NCBI GenBank assembly: GCA_017626435.1 | Contig: JAGAIR010000001.1 | Coordinates: 8,072-72,071, forward strand | Length of the DNA stretch: 64,000 nucleotides | DNA from: Lachnospiraceae bacterium | Lineage (GTDB): Bacteria; Bacillota_A; Clostridia; Lachnospirales; Lachnospiraceae | Direction of reading: 5' to 3' | In this document: positions 48,233 to 60,200 of the stretch, piece after piece | Layout of the letters: every line of letters starts with the position of its first letter | Position numbering within the stretch: position 1 is the stretch's first letter | Translations under genes and position numbers: made by a program | The notes under the pieces: model-generated | Told to the model about the DNA's origin: nothing | Seen by the model: only the letters and a program-made list of their open reading frames with translations | The model's database searches: none

Positions 48233-50614
48233 ATGGGTTTATTTACAGACGGATTTAAGTTATTAAAGAAGGCGAGTGAGCCTTTGTATAAGACACCTAA
48301 ATCCATTCAGGAAACCATAGAGATTATGGCGGTGGCTGAAAACGGCATTTTTGAAGTGAGCAAAAATAAGTATTCCAAATGCTACCGCTTTCAGGACATC
48401 AATTACACGACAGCAACGGAGGATGAGCAGATCGGTATTTTCGAGAGGTATTGCAAGTTCCTAAATTCGCTGGACTGTAATTATAAGATTACGATCAACA
48501 ATAAGAACAAAAACATGGATGAACTCCGTGACAAGGTTCTGATTGCTGAGAAAAACGATGGCTTCAATAATTATAGAAGAATCTACAATGACATCATTGA
48601 GGAGAAGATTATTGAGGGCAGACAGGGGATTGAGCAGGAGAGATACCTGACAATCACGATTGAGAGAAAGAACTTCGAGGAGGCAAAGGCACAGTTTGCT
48701 ACCCTTGAGGCAACGATACACAAGGCTTTCATTGAGCTTGGGGCAGAGATTGTTCCGCTTAATGGCAATGAGAGACTGAAAGTGCTCTATGATTATTATC
48801 ATCTTGGAGATGAGGGCAGCTTTGATTTTGATATCAAAAAGGCAAAGAAGGTCGGAGCAGATTTTAGAAATGATCTGTGCAATGGGATGGTGAAATATTT
48901 CCCGGACCATTTTGAGGATGAGAGTAAATTCTGCAAGGCACTTTTTATCAAAAAGTATCCGAGCAGTTTGTCAGACAGATTTATCAATGAGATTACTTCC
49001 CTTCCGGTTCATTCCATCACGAGCATTGATGTGGTGCCTGTTCCTAAGGATTTGACTACAAAGGTGCTTCAGAAGAAATACCTTGGTATTGAGTCGGATA
49101 TCATTAAGCAGCAGAGAGTCCGTAATAAGAATAACGACTTTTCTACGGAAATTTCATATGCCAAGAGAACGGAGAAAAAGGAGATTGAGGAAATCATGGA
49201 TGATGTTCGTGAGAATGACCAGTGCCTTTTCTTCGTGGGAGTTACTATTATTCTTATGGCAGAGAGCAAAAAAGAGCTTGATAGCGTCTGTGAGACAGTG
49301 GAGACTATCGGAAAGCGTAACAGCTGTACGATTGATACACACTACTTAAAGCAGAGGGAGGCACTCAACACAGCGCTTCCGATTGGTGTAAGACAGGTGG
49401 AGACAATGCGTACCCTTCTTACCCAGTCACTTGCGGTGCTTATGCCATTCAATGTGCAGGAATTAAATGACAGCACAGGGAACTATTATGGTATCAATCA
49501 GATCAGCAAGAATGTGAATATCGGTAACAGAAAGAAGCTGATAAACGGAAATGGCTTCGTTTTCGGAGTGCCGGGTTCCGGTAAATCCTTCTTCTGTAAG
49601 ATGGAAATGGGCAGCGTATTCTTGTCGGGAGATGATGAGATAATCGTCATAGATCCAATGAACGAATACTTTGATATTGCTGAGACTTATGGTGGAACAG
49701 TGGTAAATATGTCCACTTACACGGATAACTATGTGAATCCGCTGGAGATGGATGTATGGAGCCTTGATCCGAATGATTCCAAGGGAATGGTAAGAGAAAA
49801 AGGCGAGTTTATGCTTGGTCTTTGTGAGCAGTGTATCGGAGACAGCTTAAATTCAAGACAGAAGTCAATCATTGACCGCTGCGTGAGAAAGCTGTATATC
49901 GACATTGCAAGAAGCAAAGAGAAGTATATCCCGGTGATGAGTGATTTTTACGATATCCTTATGGCGCAGCCGGAGGACGAGGCAAAGGACATTGCACTGT
50001 CACTAGAGCTTTTCGTAAATGGTTCCCTAAATATCTTCAATCACCAGACAAATGTGGATGTGGATAACAGATTCACAGTATATGGCATCAGGGACTTAGG
50101 TACAGAGCTTAGTCCTATCACAATGCTTGTTATGATGGAGTCCATTCAGAACAGAATTGTTGAGAATGGTAAGCGAGGCAAGGCAACATGGCTCTATATT
50201 GATGAATTCCACGTCCTGCTTAATTCGGAGTATTCTGCAAAATATTTGCAGCAGCTCTGGAAGAAAGTAAGAAAGCAGGGAGGTCTTTGTACCGGTATCA
50301 CGCAGAATGTGGTTGATCTGTTACAGAACTACACTGCAACAACGATGCTTGCAAACTCTGAGTTCGTGGCACTCTTAAAGCAGGCGAATACAGATAGTTC
50401 CAAGATGGCGGAGGTTATCGGGGTATCAGAGGCACAGCTTCGGTTCGTAACTAATACCTCATCTGGAATGGGACTTATTAAGTGTGGTTCGGTGGTGATT
50501 CCGTTTGATAATCAGATTAGTAAGGATACAGACCTTTACAGGCTGTATAACACCAATATTCACGAGAAGATTGCAGAACAGAAGAAACGTGAAATGCAGA
50601 ATAATGTCGAATAA
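48233..50614 (+). CDS. virB4: VirB4-like type IV secretion ATPase
   Basis: The main channel ATPase, 793 residues. Walker A is GVPGSGKSFF near residue 448; Walker B is WLYIDEFHVLL near residue 658; the C-terminal arginine/glutamine block is GLCTGITQNVVDLL. The N-terminal 400 residues have the usual CagE/TrbE-type fold, with LKQREALNTALPIG. Length and order after PrgI match pCF10 PrgJ and CD1110-like proteins. It works at the inner face of the membrane. Confidence 0.94.
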   Translation: MGLFTDGFKLLKKASEPLYKTPKSIQETIEIMAVAENGIFEVSKNKYSKCYRFQDINYTTATEDEQIGIFERYCKFLNSLDCNYKITINNKNKNMDELRDKVLIAEKNDGFNNYRRIYNDIIEEKIIEGRQGIEQERYLTITIERKNFEEAKAQFATLEATIHKAFIELGAEIVPLNGNERLKVLYDYYHLGDEGSFDFDIKKAKKVGADFRNDLCNGMVKYFPDHFEDESKFCKALFIKKYPSSLSDRFINEITSLPVHSITSIDVVPVPKDLTTKVLQKKYLGIESDIIKQQRVRNKNNDFSTEISYAKRTEKKEIEEIMDDVRENDQCLFFVGVTIILMAESKKELDSVCETVETIGKRNSCTIDTHYLKQREALNTALPIGVRQVETMRTLLTQSLAVLMPFNVQELNDSTGNYYGINQISKNVNIGNRKKLINGNGFVFGVPGSGKSFFCKMEMGSVFLSGDDEIIVIDPMNEYFDIAETYGGTVVNMSTYTDNYVNPLEMDVWSLDPNDSKGMVREKGEFMLGLCEQCIGDSLNSRQKSIIDRCVRKLYIDIARSKEKYIPVMSDFYDILMAQPEDEAKDIALSLELFVNGSLNIFNHQTNVDVDNRFTVYGIRDLGTELSPITMLVMMESIQNRIVENGKRGKATWLYIDEFHVLLNSEYSAKYLQQLWKKVRKQGGLCTGITQNVVDLLQNYTATTMLANSEFVALLKQANTDSSKMAEVIGVSEAQLRFVTNTSSGMGLIKCGSVVIPFDNQISKDTDLYRLYNTNIHEKIAEQKKREMQNNVE

Positions 50615-50622
50615 AGTTGATA

Positions 50623-50674
50623 GAGGTCGCAATTTGCGACCTCAAAGCATAGCCATCCGGGAAGCTGGGTGGCT
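50623..50674 (+). terminator. Palindrome plus terminator-like hairpin after virB4
   Basis: GAGGTCGCAA-T-TTGCGACCTC (50623-50643) is a perfect inverted repeat. AGCCATCC (50651-50658) pairs with GGGTGGCT (50667-50674), followed by GTTTTG. Together they could reduce read-through from virB4 to the hydrolase gene. Confidence 0.65.
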
Positions 50675-50707
50675 GTTTTGCATTTTGAGTGAAAGAAGGT
50701 GAGAACA

Positions 50708-52630
50708 TTGAAGATAAAGAAAGTGGATGACAAGCCAATGGTCATTCACACCAAGGAGAAAGCCAAGATTCATGCCCACGAACCAAAGGGAGCCAAGATT
50801 AAAGGCAGCAACATCTATACAGTAGAGAGAGGTCCTAAGACTATCGGTGCAAAGGTATCTGATGATAAAAAGAAGTCCTATCGCAAGAGTACCATTCATC
50901 AGTCGGAGCCGAAGAATAAGGGACTATCAAGATTTAAGCGAAACTATAGAGAATCTAACACTTCCATCAAGACCAAGAACACGAATCTTCACATTGCAGG
51001 AAGAACAGGTGCACTTGCAGCCGGGGCAGTAACGGAGCATGTGGAAGGTGGTCAGGAGGTATCGCAGGCAGCATATCTTGCATATGAAGCAAGCCGACCT
51101 GTTACCGGAACTGCTTCCAAGGGTGCAGCACTTTTCAGGAAAAAGGCGGCAGCCGAGGCAAAGAAGCGAATCAAGAAGGTAGATGCAGGAAAGAAGCTGG
51201 CAAAAAAGACAGCAAAGAAAGCTGCCAAAGATACTGCCAAAACCGTAGCTAAAGAGACGGCAAAAGAAACAGCCAAGACTACTGCCAAGGTTGCAGCGAA
51301 AACTGCTTCAAAGACAGCTGCTACAGCGGCAGGAACAGCGGTTGCACCGGGAGTTGGTACTGCAATTGGCATAGCAGCTGGATATGCAGCAGGTGTGTCC
51401 ATAGAGGTCAAGGATGAAAAGATGACCAACCGGAGCAGGAAGATAAAATTCTTTCTGGATAAGATGAAAGCACAGGAGAATCAGACAGACAGCGTGGCAA
51501 AGCTGGTAAAGGATCTGATTGTGCGAAAAGCGATTACCTGGGTAAAGGCAGCGGCACCGATTGTCGGACTGGTGCTTTTATTACTTGTTCTTGTAGTTGC
51601 CATGATTGCGGTTCCGGTTATTGCGGCGATAGCAATCCTTTACAATTCTCCATTTGCTTTATTTCTGCCACCACTTGAATCAGGAGATACCGTGCAGACA
51701 GTAACGAGTGCTTATGTGCAGGAATTTAACCGGGATGTGAATACGAAAGTGAATGAGCATACCGGATATGACCTTGGAGAGCTTGTATATGTGGACTATG
51801 AAGGTATGGAAGAAAACCCAAGCAATTACTATGACATCATGGCTGTCTATATGGTCAAGCATGGTGTCGGAGATACTGCAACAGTCATGAATGATACTTC
51901 AAAAGGCTGGCTGCAGGCAGTTGTAAATGATATGTGTTCATACACCACAAGCACAGGAACAAAAGATGTGGAAGAAACAGATGCAGACGGTAATGTAACT
52001 ACTGTCACGAAGTCGGTTCTGTATGTGAATGTCACACTAAAATCGTACAGGGATATGATTTCGGTCTATGGATTTAATTCTGATCAGGTGGAAATGCTTG
52101 AGCAGATCATGAGTCCTGAGTTTATGGGACAGCTTGGATATGCCGGAAGCGGAAGTGGAGGTGGAGGCGGCAGTCCGGGAGTAAGCTCCATGACTGAGGA
52201 TGAAATCAATGCCATCCTAAACGAAATTACAGACAGCAGGCAGAAAACAGTCTGCTCCTATGCACTACACAGAGTTGGTTTTCCTTATAGTCAGGATTTA
52301 AGAGACAGCGGTAACTATTATGACTGCAGTTCCTTAGCCTATTATTCATGGAAAGATGCAGGCGTGGATATTAGTTATGGCGGTGCAACCACAGCGGCAG
52401 CGGAGGCACAGGGACTTGATGAAGCCGGAAAGACTGTCTCCTTTGATGAGTTACAGCCGGGAGACCTTATCTTTTACAGTTTTACAAGCAATGGAAGATA
52501 TAAGAACATCAGCCATGTGGCAGTATATGTCGGAAATGGCAAGGTGGTAGAGGCACTTAATGAAAGTCTTGGTGTGGTCTACAGGGATGTGGCAAGCACA
52601 GGAAAGATTGTTGTGATAGGAAGACCATAA
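50708..52630 (+). CDS. NlpC/P60 cell-wall hydrolase of the transfer system
   Basis: A 640-residue protein from a TTG at 50708 (AAGGTG at good spacing; GTG 50699 is an alternative). Residues 1-140 are basic and cytoplasmic, residues about 150-235 are an alanine/lysine/threonine-rich helical repeat (KKTAKKAAKDTAKTVAKE), and a membrane helix lies at about 280-320. The exterior part ends in an NlpC/P60 domain with Cys near 539 in YDCSSLAYYSW and His in ISHVAVYVGNGKVVEA. Such enzymes open peptidoglycan for the mating channel. No SLT lysozyme domain is seen, unlike many homologues. Confidence 0.88.
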   Translation: MKIKKVDDKPMVIHTKEKAKIHAHEPKGAKIKGSNIYTVERGPKTIGAKVSDDKKKSYRKSTIHQSEPKNKGLSRFKRNYRESNTSIKTKNTNLHIAGRTGALAAGAVTEHVEGGQEVSQAAYLAYEASRPVTGTASKGAALFRKKAAAEAKKRIKKVDAGKKLAKKTAKKAAKDTAKTVAKETAKETAKTTAKVAAKTASKTAATAAGTAVAPGVGTAIGIAAGYAAGVSIEVKDEKMTNRSRKIKFFLDKMKAQENQTDSVAKLVKDLIVRKAITWVKAAAPIVGLVLLLLVLVVAMIAVPVIAAIAILYNSPFALFLPPLESGDTVQTVTSAYVQEFNRDVNTKVNEHTGYDLGELVYVDYEGMEENPSNYYDIMAVYMVKHGVGDTATVMNDTSKGWLQAVVNDMCSYTTSTGTKDVEETDADGNVTTVTKSVLYVNVTLKSYRDMISVYGFNSDQVEMLEQIMSPEFMGQLGYAGSGSGGGGGSPGVSSMTEDEINAILNEITDSRQKTVCSYALHRVGFPYSQDLRDSGNYYDCSSLAYYSWKDAGVDISYGGATTAAAEAQGLDEAGKTVSFDELQPGDLIFYSFTSNGRYKNISHVAVYVGNGKVVEALNESLGVVYRDVASTGKIVVIGRP

Positions 52631-52640
52631 CAGGAAATTT

Positions 52641-52662
52641 GCAGAGAGGGCATAGTCCCTCT
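52641..52662 (+). other. Intercistronic hairpin
   Basis: AGAGAGGG-catagt-CCCTCTCT is a perfect 8-bp stem just before the GGAGG of the next gene; no T-run follows, so it is not a normal terminator. It may protect or separate the transcripts. Confidence 0.6.
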
Positions 52663-52680
52663 CTGAGACTGGAGGTAAGA

Positions 52681-53577
52681 ATGGATTTAAAAGATATGAT
52701 ACTGGTAACAGAAAACGACAGGGGAACAGAGACAAATATGCTGATGACTCTGGATGATTATAAGAGTTTTATAGCAATTGATGATATGTCAGAGCTTGCA
52801 GAAAATTTGTTGCAGCTTGGAAGGACACTTGGTGAAGCAGATAACTTCACAGAGTATTACAGGGCAGCAAATGTAACTGTATCTGCGAGATTCTGTCTGG
52901 ATGATATTCAGCTCGGACATTTTCTTCAGGGATTTTATAACGATTCCAAAGAATTCCGGTTTGATAAAGAAGCCAGTTCTTCTGAATGTGTTGCAAAGCT
53001 TAAGGAGATTGGAATGACCGATAAGGGCTGGGTGGATGATTTTAACCTGCATTATGAAATGGAGAACCGCTCATTTGAAAGGGGACAGACATTTCATAAC
53101 TTCAATGACCATGATTACATGGTGCTTGAAGCATTATCACCAAGGAATCTTGTGGTGATGGATATGAAGTCAGGTTCCCTTACAATCGCCCTTGGTGCGA
53201 CAGAGTATAAGCGTTATCCGAAGGATGAGAAGCCTACAAAGGACAATACCACAATCGGGGTATCGTGGGAGCATGGCATTTATCTAGGTTCCACACTTTC
53301 AACTACAAATTTCAAGGCATACAAGAGGGAGTATGGCACACCGGAAAAGATAGAGGATATCTATGATTACAGGGCAAAGCTAAAGCAGAAGTTCTATTTT
53401 TATCAGGATATGTCAAAGGATGATGATGTACCAAAGAAGCTGCAGAATGACTTCCTTCACCAGATGTATGAGGATTTTGGAACGATTGAAGAGGACTGTT
53501 TTTACGACAGGCTGGAAGATGGAAAGTACGATGAAGGCTTTAAGGAAAGACAGGTAAAGGAAGAAAAGAGCCGGTGA
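52681..53577 (+). CDS. Hypothetical protein of the element
   Basis: A 298-residue soluble acidic protein, starting at 52681 after GGAGG. It contains LDDYKSFIAIDDMSELAENL early and the segment FHNFNDHDYMVLEALSPRNLVVM in the middle; the latter resembles parts of the large polyvalent proteins of these elements (YodL-like style). No catalytic motif was recognised. It is followed by a DpnD/PcfM-like gene. Confidence 0.65.
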   Translation: MDLKDMILVTENDRGTETNMLMTLDDYKSFIAIDDMSELAENLLQLGRTLGEADNFTEYYRAANVTVSARFCLDDIQLGHFLQGFYNDSKEFRFDKEASSSECVAKLKEIGMTDKGWVDDFNLHYEMENRSFERGQTFHNFNDHDYMVLEALSPRNLVVMDMKSGSLTIALGATEYKRYPKDEKPTKDNTTIGVSWEHGIYLGSTLSTTNFKAYKREYGTPEKIEDIYDYRAKLKQKFYFYQDMSKDDDVPKKLQNDFLHQMYEDFGTIEEDCFYDRLEDGKYDEGFKERQVKEEKSR

Positions 53578-53604
53578 TGAGATTTTTACAGGAGGCGATA
53601 TCAT

Positions 53605-53823
53605 ATGGAACAGGAATTTGATGTTGAGATAAAAGAAGTGCTTTCACGAGTACAGAAAGTAAAGGCAGAGTCGCTTGACGATGCCATCAATAAGGCAATG
53701 GATATGTATTATGCAGAGCAGATAGTCCTTGGAACAGAGGACATGAAGGGAGTTGATTTTGCACCTATCAGCGAAAGTCAGCTCCCTTCTTCATTAAAAG
53801 AAAACGGAGGAAGAGCAAGATGA
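53605..53823 (+). CDS. DpnD/PcfM-like small protein
   Basis: A 72-residue protein. FDVEIKEVLSRVQKVKAESLDDAINKAMDMYYAEQIVLGTED matches the DpnD/PcfM fold: a beta strand, a helix with the AESxDDAI pattern and an acidic end. Such proteins occur on pCF10-like and Tn1549-like elements with unknown role. It overlaps the next start (ATGA). Confidence 0.75.
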   Translation: MEQEFDVEIKEVLSRVQKVKAESLDDAINKAMDMYYAEQIVLGTEDMKGVDFAPISESQLPSSLKENGGRAR

Positions 53824-54188
53824 AAAGTGATTCAACAACAGTAATTAAGAACATGGAGTTTTTAGTAAAGGAACTTCATAAGGAGTGGGACAGATCGGGT
53901 GCTTCTAAGGCATCCGTTATTATTTCCCTTGAGGAAGTAGATGGTATCAATGATAAGTTAAAAGAGATTATCTATCAGACACAGAAGTCAGTCGATGAGG
54001 ATGAGCTGACCTTTAAACAGAGCATTGCAAAGTCCAAGGAGTGCTATGTGCTTCTTCGTGTGGTGCGTAAGATTGCAAAGGAAAAGGATAAATGCGAAAA
54101 ACAGGCAATCGACAATGAATTTGCAATCGAGCTGGATAAGGATGAGTTAAAGCTCTTTAAGGGATTGTTTGCAGAGATGTTTAAGTAG
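53820..54188 (+). CDS. Hypothetical helical protein
   Basis: A 122-residue highly charged helical protein ([26 protein letters not shown], later [18 protein letters not shown]). It is translationally coupled to the preceding small gene and 14 bases from the giant helicase gene. No family recognised. Confidence 0.6.
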   Translation: MKSDSTTVIKNMEFLVKELHKEWDRSGASKASVIISLEEVDGINDKLKEIIYQTQKSVDEDELTFKQSIAKSKECYVLLRVVRKIAKEKDKCEKQAIDNEFAIELDKDELKLFKGLFAEMFK

Positions 54189-54202
54189 AGGAGGACAAAG
54201 GT

Positions 54203-57200
54203 ATGGGCGTTGATATGAAGGTCAAAGCGATATACGATTCTGAAATTGGTAACATCACCAGAACAGATAAGAACTGGAAAGATGTTTTAAAGGTTGCAGG
54301 TCAGTTGTACCGCTATGAATTTGACAATATCGTTATGGTAACAGCTCAGAGATCTCCGGAGAGAAGCACACTTATGGCAGATTATGATACCTGGAAAAAG
54401 GTGGGAAGATATGTAAAGCGTGGTGCGAAAGGCTGTGCCATTTTCCCGTCAAGGGCACTGAATCCCCGTATGAGATATATCTTTGATATCAGTGATACCG
54501 GAGGGAAGAATGTTAAGCTGACATGGGACCTTGAGGGAGAAAATCTTAAGGATTATGTGGATTTTCTTGTGTCAGAAGGTCAGATTGAGCAGTACGATAA
54601 CAGCGACAGGGAGTCTCTAAAAAATATATTAAAACAGTTTACAGGAACAGATGTTTGGCTTATAATAAAAGAAGAGTTCGGAGACCGAATGACCGAACTT
54701 ATGCAGCTATCAGGTAGTGTGATAAAGGAAGAAAGTAAGAAACGCAATGGCTTACAGCAGGAAATGGACATGGAGCAGCTTGTATATGCAAGTGTCATGT
54801 ATGCTGTAGGGACGAGATGCGGATTTGACTTATCTGTGCAAGAACAGGATTTTAGTCAGATCGTAAATATCAAAGACGAAGAGATCATTTACCGTCTTGG
54901 TTCCATTGTATGCGATGTCTCCTGTAGTGTTCTTAGAGAATTTAGTCGTAACTTAAAGGCAATCGAGAGCGAAAGGAGAATTGGATATGTTAGAAGAAAT
55001 GACTTACAAGGAAGTGGACGGACTGCTTTATCCGCAGATAGAGATGCCGGACGAGACGGAGGATCTCACGAAGCTGGGCAAATACGGAAGGATGGCGATG
55101 AACTATCTAAAGGAGAACGAGCCGGCAAGATACAAGACGCTGATGAGATTCGGGAAGATGTACGAGAAGATGTCAGCGGTAGAGGAGGAAGCGAACCAGC
55201 TGTACGACCAGCTGGAGATGCAGTATCTGGCGAAGCACAAGCCACAGAATCCGTCATCGACAATGGAGATGTGGAAGATAAGAGAGCAGGCGAAGATGCA
55301 GGCAGAGGAAGTGGTACTGAATCAGATAGTGATGCGATTCCACTAGAATCAGATGATACAGAACTGAATAGGGAACTTGATGAAATCAATTCATTGGGTG
55401 TTAGTAAGGAAGCCGAATATACACAGGCTTCCTTTTTTTTCGACCAGAATGGGCAGGCAAGCATTGGCACTATTCATACTGAGGACGAAAACAATAATCA
55501 GTTTATGCGTCAGTTCGAGCAGGACAGAAAAGCTGCATTAGCAGGTAAATACAATTACCTGAATCCCAAAAAGTCTGCAACAGTACCAAGTGAGTATATC
55601 AAACAGGTGCTTATGAGAGGTACAGGTTTTATCGGTGGCAAGGGCAGGGTATGCAAGATTTTTGAAACTGAGATTGATGCAGGAACCAGGGCAAAGCGTA
55701 TCAAAGCAGAATATGGTCAGGGAGGTGCAGGCTGGCCGGTTGACGGACTGGGACTGCACGGATATGACACATTTCATGGGAATGGACTGCGTTTTCAGTG
55801 GCGAGATGAGGATGGAGAGGTTGAAGGATATGTTTCGTGGAAAGATATCGAAAAAGAGCTTGGTGTCCTTATTCTTACAGGGGAATACCAGCCTGAGACA
55901 CCTCGTATTGATGAGCTTGCGATGGACGGACTCCGTGAGGATGATGAGGTCATTGATGCCGAATACCGGGAAGTGGAACCGGAGGAGGCAGAATCAGAGA
56001 TTGATGATTATGCAATACCGGATGAGCCGGAGAGCTATGCTTCTAACAGAGATTATGTAAGTGCAAAAGGCATGACACCACAGGAAACTGCCGATGAAGA
56101 CCGCATGGTAACACAGGCAGAATATGGTGCAGAGATAGAAGCTGAAACAACTGAAAAAGATCCATCAGAGCTTCAGTATATTACACCGATTGATTATGCC
56201 AAGCGTATTGCAGAGCTTGATGAAGACCTGCGTGATGCGGCGGAGATTCTTGTAACAGATTGCAGCTGCTACACTCCGTTTAGGGCATTCCTTATGGATG
56301 TGGTGCAGTCTGATTTTGCATTTATGCCCAATAAACTTGACCTTATCAGGGATATTGCATTAGGGACAGATAATGCAGAAAGAAAGGCATATTCCAACAA
56401 TAAGTATGGTCTTGTGGAGTACTCAATCAGAAGTGGATATGTGAAGATCAGCTATAAGAACAGGAATGGTGTGCGTAAGGAAGGTGCTCTCGACTGGCGT
56501 GAGTTATATGAGATTTTATCCTATATGGTAAAACAGCCATTTTACTGCGGAGAAGACCAGAAAAAGTATTATCAAGAGATAAAGCAGAAGGCTGACAGGG
56601 ATAAGATGAATCCGGTCTATAAGAGATTCTTTGACATCGAGGATAGTGTAAAAGCTAATCGTCTTGAAACCAGGGAAAGAGCAATAGCGAATGGATGGGA
56701 AACCAAGATTGATGAGAATGGACATGTAGTTTCAGATGATGTGGTATCAGTATCTGTGGATGATATTCAGGCTGATACAGAATCACAGGAAACTGTAGAT
56801 TTTACACCAAAGCAGGAACCAGTACAGCAAGTAGAAAGTCTTGAAAATGAGAAGAATGTTGCCGGGCAGACGAAGCACAACTTCCATTACAATCTCTGGG
56901 AAATGGAAAAAGGCGGTGCCAAGACCAGATATCAGTGGAATATGGATGCAATTCGTACTTTAAAGCAGATTGAATCAGAAAACAGGCTTGCAACACCGGA
57001 GGAACAGAAAACCTTGTCGAAGTTTGTCGGATGGGGCGGACTGTCACAGGCATTTGACGAGGAAAACGCAGGCTGGAGCAAAGAGTACAAAGAACTCAAA
57101 GAGATGTTATCGGATGAAGAGTATGCTGCAGCTAGGGCAACAGTAAACAATGCCTTTTATACTTCACCGGAGATTGCCATGTGCATGAACTCGGCACTTG

Positions 57201-60200
57201 TCCAGTTTGGTTTCAGAGGCGGCAATGTATTAGAACCATCTATGGGTATCGGTAACTTCTTTGGGAGTATGCCGGCACCTATGCAGAGAAGTAAGCTGTA
57301 TGGGGTGGAGCTTGACAGCATTTCGGGAAGAATTGCAAAGCAGCTTTATCAGAATGCCAATATCAGTATCACAGGATTTGAGAATACCACATATCCGGAT
57401 AACTTCTTTGATGTAGTTGTCGGAAATGTGCCATTTGGTGATTATAAGGTTTTTGATCCGAAGTACAACAAGTATAACTTCCGTATCCACGATTATTTTC
57501 TGGCAAAAGCACTTGATCAGGTAAGACCGGGAGGCATGGTTGCGGTGATTACCACAAAGGGAACACTTGATAAGGCAAATCCTACTATCCGAAAGTATCT
57601 GGCTGAAAGAGCAGAGCTTGTGGGAGCGATAAGACTTCCGAATACTGCATTTAAAGATAATGCAGGAACCGAAGTGACAGCAGATATCCTGTTTTTGCAG
57701 AAAAGGGAGAGAAAGATTGATATTGAGCCGGACTGGGTACACCTTGGTGTAACTGAGAATGGCATTGCAGTCAACTCTTATTTTGCAGAGCATCCGGAAA
57801 TGATGCTTGGATCTATGGAATATGACACAAGGATTTACGGACAGGACAGCAGATACACAGTCTGCGTGAATGATGATGAGAACTTCAATATTTATGAAGC
57901 ATTAAACAAAGCTATCGGTAATATCAAAGCCCAGATGACAGATTTTGAGAGAGTGGCAGATGAGGCGGAGCAGACGGAGGAAGTTATCCCGGCTGATCCG
58001 GATGTGAGAAACTACACTTACACATTTTTTGAAGGAAAACTCTATTACAGGGAAAATTCCGAGATGGTAAGAAAAGAAGTATCACAGACTGCCGAGGAGC
58101 GAATCAGAAGCCTTGATGAAATCAGACAGATAACAAGAGATCTGATTGATATCCAGATGGATGGCTGCAGCGAGGAGGAGCTTTCTGATAAGCAGAGACT
58201 TCTTAATGTAAAATATGATGCCTTCGTAAAGCAGTATGGAGCCATTACTTCAAAAGCAAACAGAATAGCTTTCAGAGATGACAGCGATTACCCACTTCTT
58301 TGCAGTCTTGAAGAAGTAAATGAAGACGGGGAGGTGAAAAAAGCGGATATGTTTTATAAGCAGACGATTAAGGCAAAGACTGTCATAGACAGGGTTGAGA
58401 CTGCTGTGGAAGCATTGAATGTATCCGTCAATGAATTTGGATATGTAAATCTTGCCTATATGCTCTCTATCTATGAGCCGGATATTACTAATGTAAAGGA
58501 AGAACTTGCAGAAAAGTCCGGGCAGACAGCTGATGAGATAACATTTAGTGATGATGCTTTGGCAGAGCTTAGAAGGGCAGTTCTTGTGGAAGAGCTGGAT
58601 GGATTGATTTTCCTAAATCCCGACCGCTACAACGAGAACAATCCCGACATCGGCTGGGAGACGGCAGACGAGTATCTTTCCGGCAATGTGAGAGACAAGC
58701 TTCGTGTAGCAAAGGCTATGGCAGCGGATACAGGCAATCCGCAGGCAGAAAAATTTGCAGGCAATGTGGCAGCACTTGAAAAGGTACAGCCGGAGTGGAT
58801 TGAAGCCTCGGATATTGATGTAAAGATTGGCACGACATGGATTGAGCCGCTTGATTATGAGCAGTTTATCTATGAGCTTCTCAATACACCAAGACGGGCA
58901 AGGGCAGTCAGAAGCCAGTTTTACAATACAGGCATTCAGGTACACTTAAATAAGATGAGCATGGAATGGTTCATCGAGAATAAAAGCATGGATAAGCATT
59001 CAGTGGCGGCTACTAAGACCTATGGTACAAGCCGCATGGATGCTTATTCTATTTTTGAGGATACGCTGAATCTAAAGACAGTAACAGTCAGGGACAGGAT
59101 TGATGACGGTGATGGCAGGTATCATTACGAAGTCAATAAGAATGAGACAATGCTTGCAAGGGAAAAGCAGAACATGATCAAGGAGAAGTTCAAGGAGTGG
59201 CTGTTTGCAGAGCCGGAGCGAAGACAGAAATATGTGGAGTATTACAACGAGACATTTAATAACATCCGCCTGCGTGAGTATGACGGAAGTCACTTACAGT
59301 TTCCGGGAATGAATCCGGCGATTGAGTTAAAGCCACACCAGAAAAATGCGGTGGCAAGAATTCTTCTTGGGGGAAATACTCTGCTGGCACACTGTGTCGG
59401 TGCCGGAAAGTCATTTGAGATGATGGCTGCCTGCATGGAGCAGAAGAGACTTGGACTTGCCAATAAGACAATCATGGTTGTACCAAAGCCGCTTATCGGT
59501 CAGACGGCATCAGAGTTTTTAAGGCTTTATCCGTCAGCAAATATCTTAGTTGCCACGGAGCGTGATTTTGAAAAAAGCCGCAGAAAGCAGTTCGTATCAA
59601 GGATTGCAACTGGTGACTATGACTGTATCATCATGTCACACTCACAGTTTGAGAAAATCCCAATCTCCGCAGAGAGAAAGGAGCGAATGCTTAACGAGCA
59701 GATTGATGAAATCAGCTATGCGATTGATGAGATGAAGGAGCGTAACGGAGAGCGATGGACTGTAAAGCAGATGGAAAGCCAGAAGAAAAAACTGGAGGAA
59801 CAGCTGAAATCCTTGTCAGATGAGAGCAGGAAGGATGACCTTATTACCTTTGAGGAACTGGGTGTAGATTCTATTATGGTAGACGAAGCACATAATTTTA
59901 AGAACCTTGCGATTTTTTCCAAGATGAATAATGTGTCAGGTATCAGCAGTAGCGGAGCTAAGAAGTCAACGGATATGCAGCTTAAATGCCAGTATTTGTC
60001 TGAGATAAATGATGGCAGGGGTATTGTGTTTGCAACAGGTACACCAATATCCAATACCATGTGTGAGATGTATGTCATGCAGCTTTACTTACAGAAAGCG
60101 GCACTTGAAGAGATGGGGATTTATCACTTTGATTCTTGGGCAGCAAACTTTGGTGAAGTGACAACAGCACTTGAGCTTACTGTAGAGGGAAGCGGATTTC

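Noticed and set aside
55066..55470. Minus-strand Ser/Pro-rich frame opposite the nested TnpV-like gene
   Set aside because: Low-complexity antisense of two overlapping plus-strand genes; no start signal.
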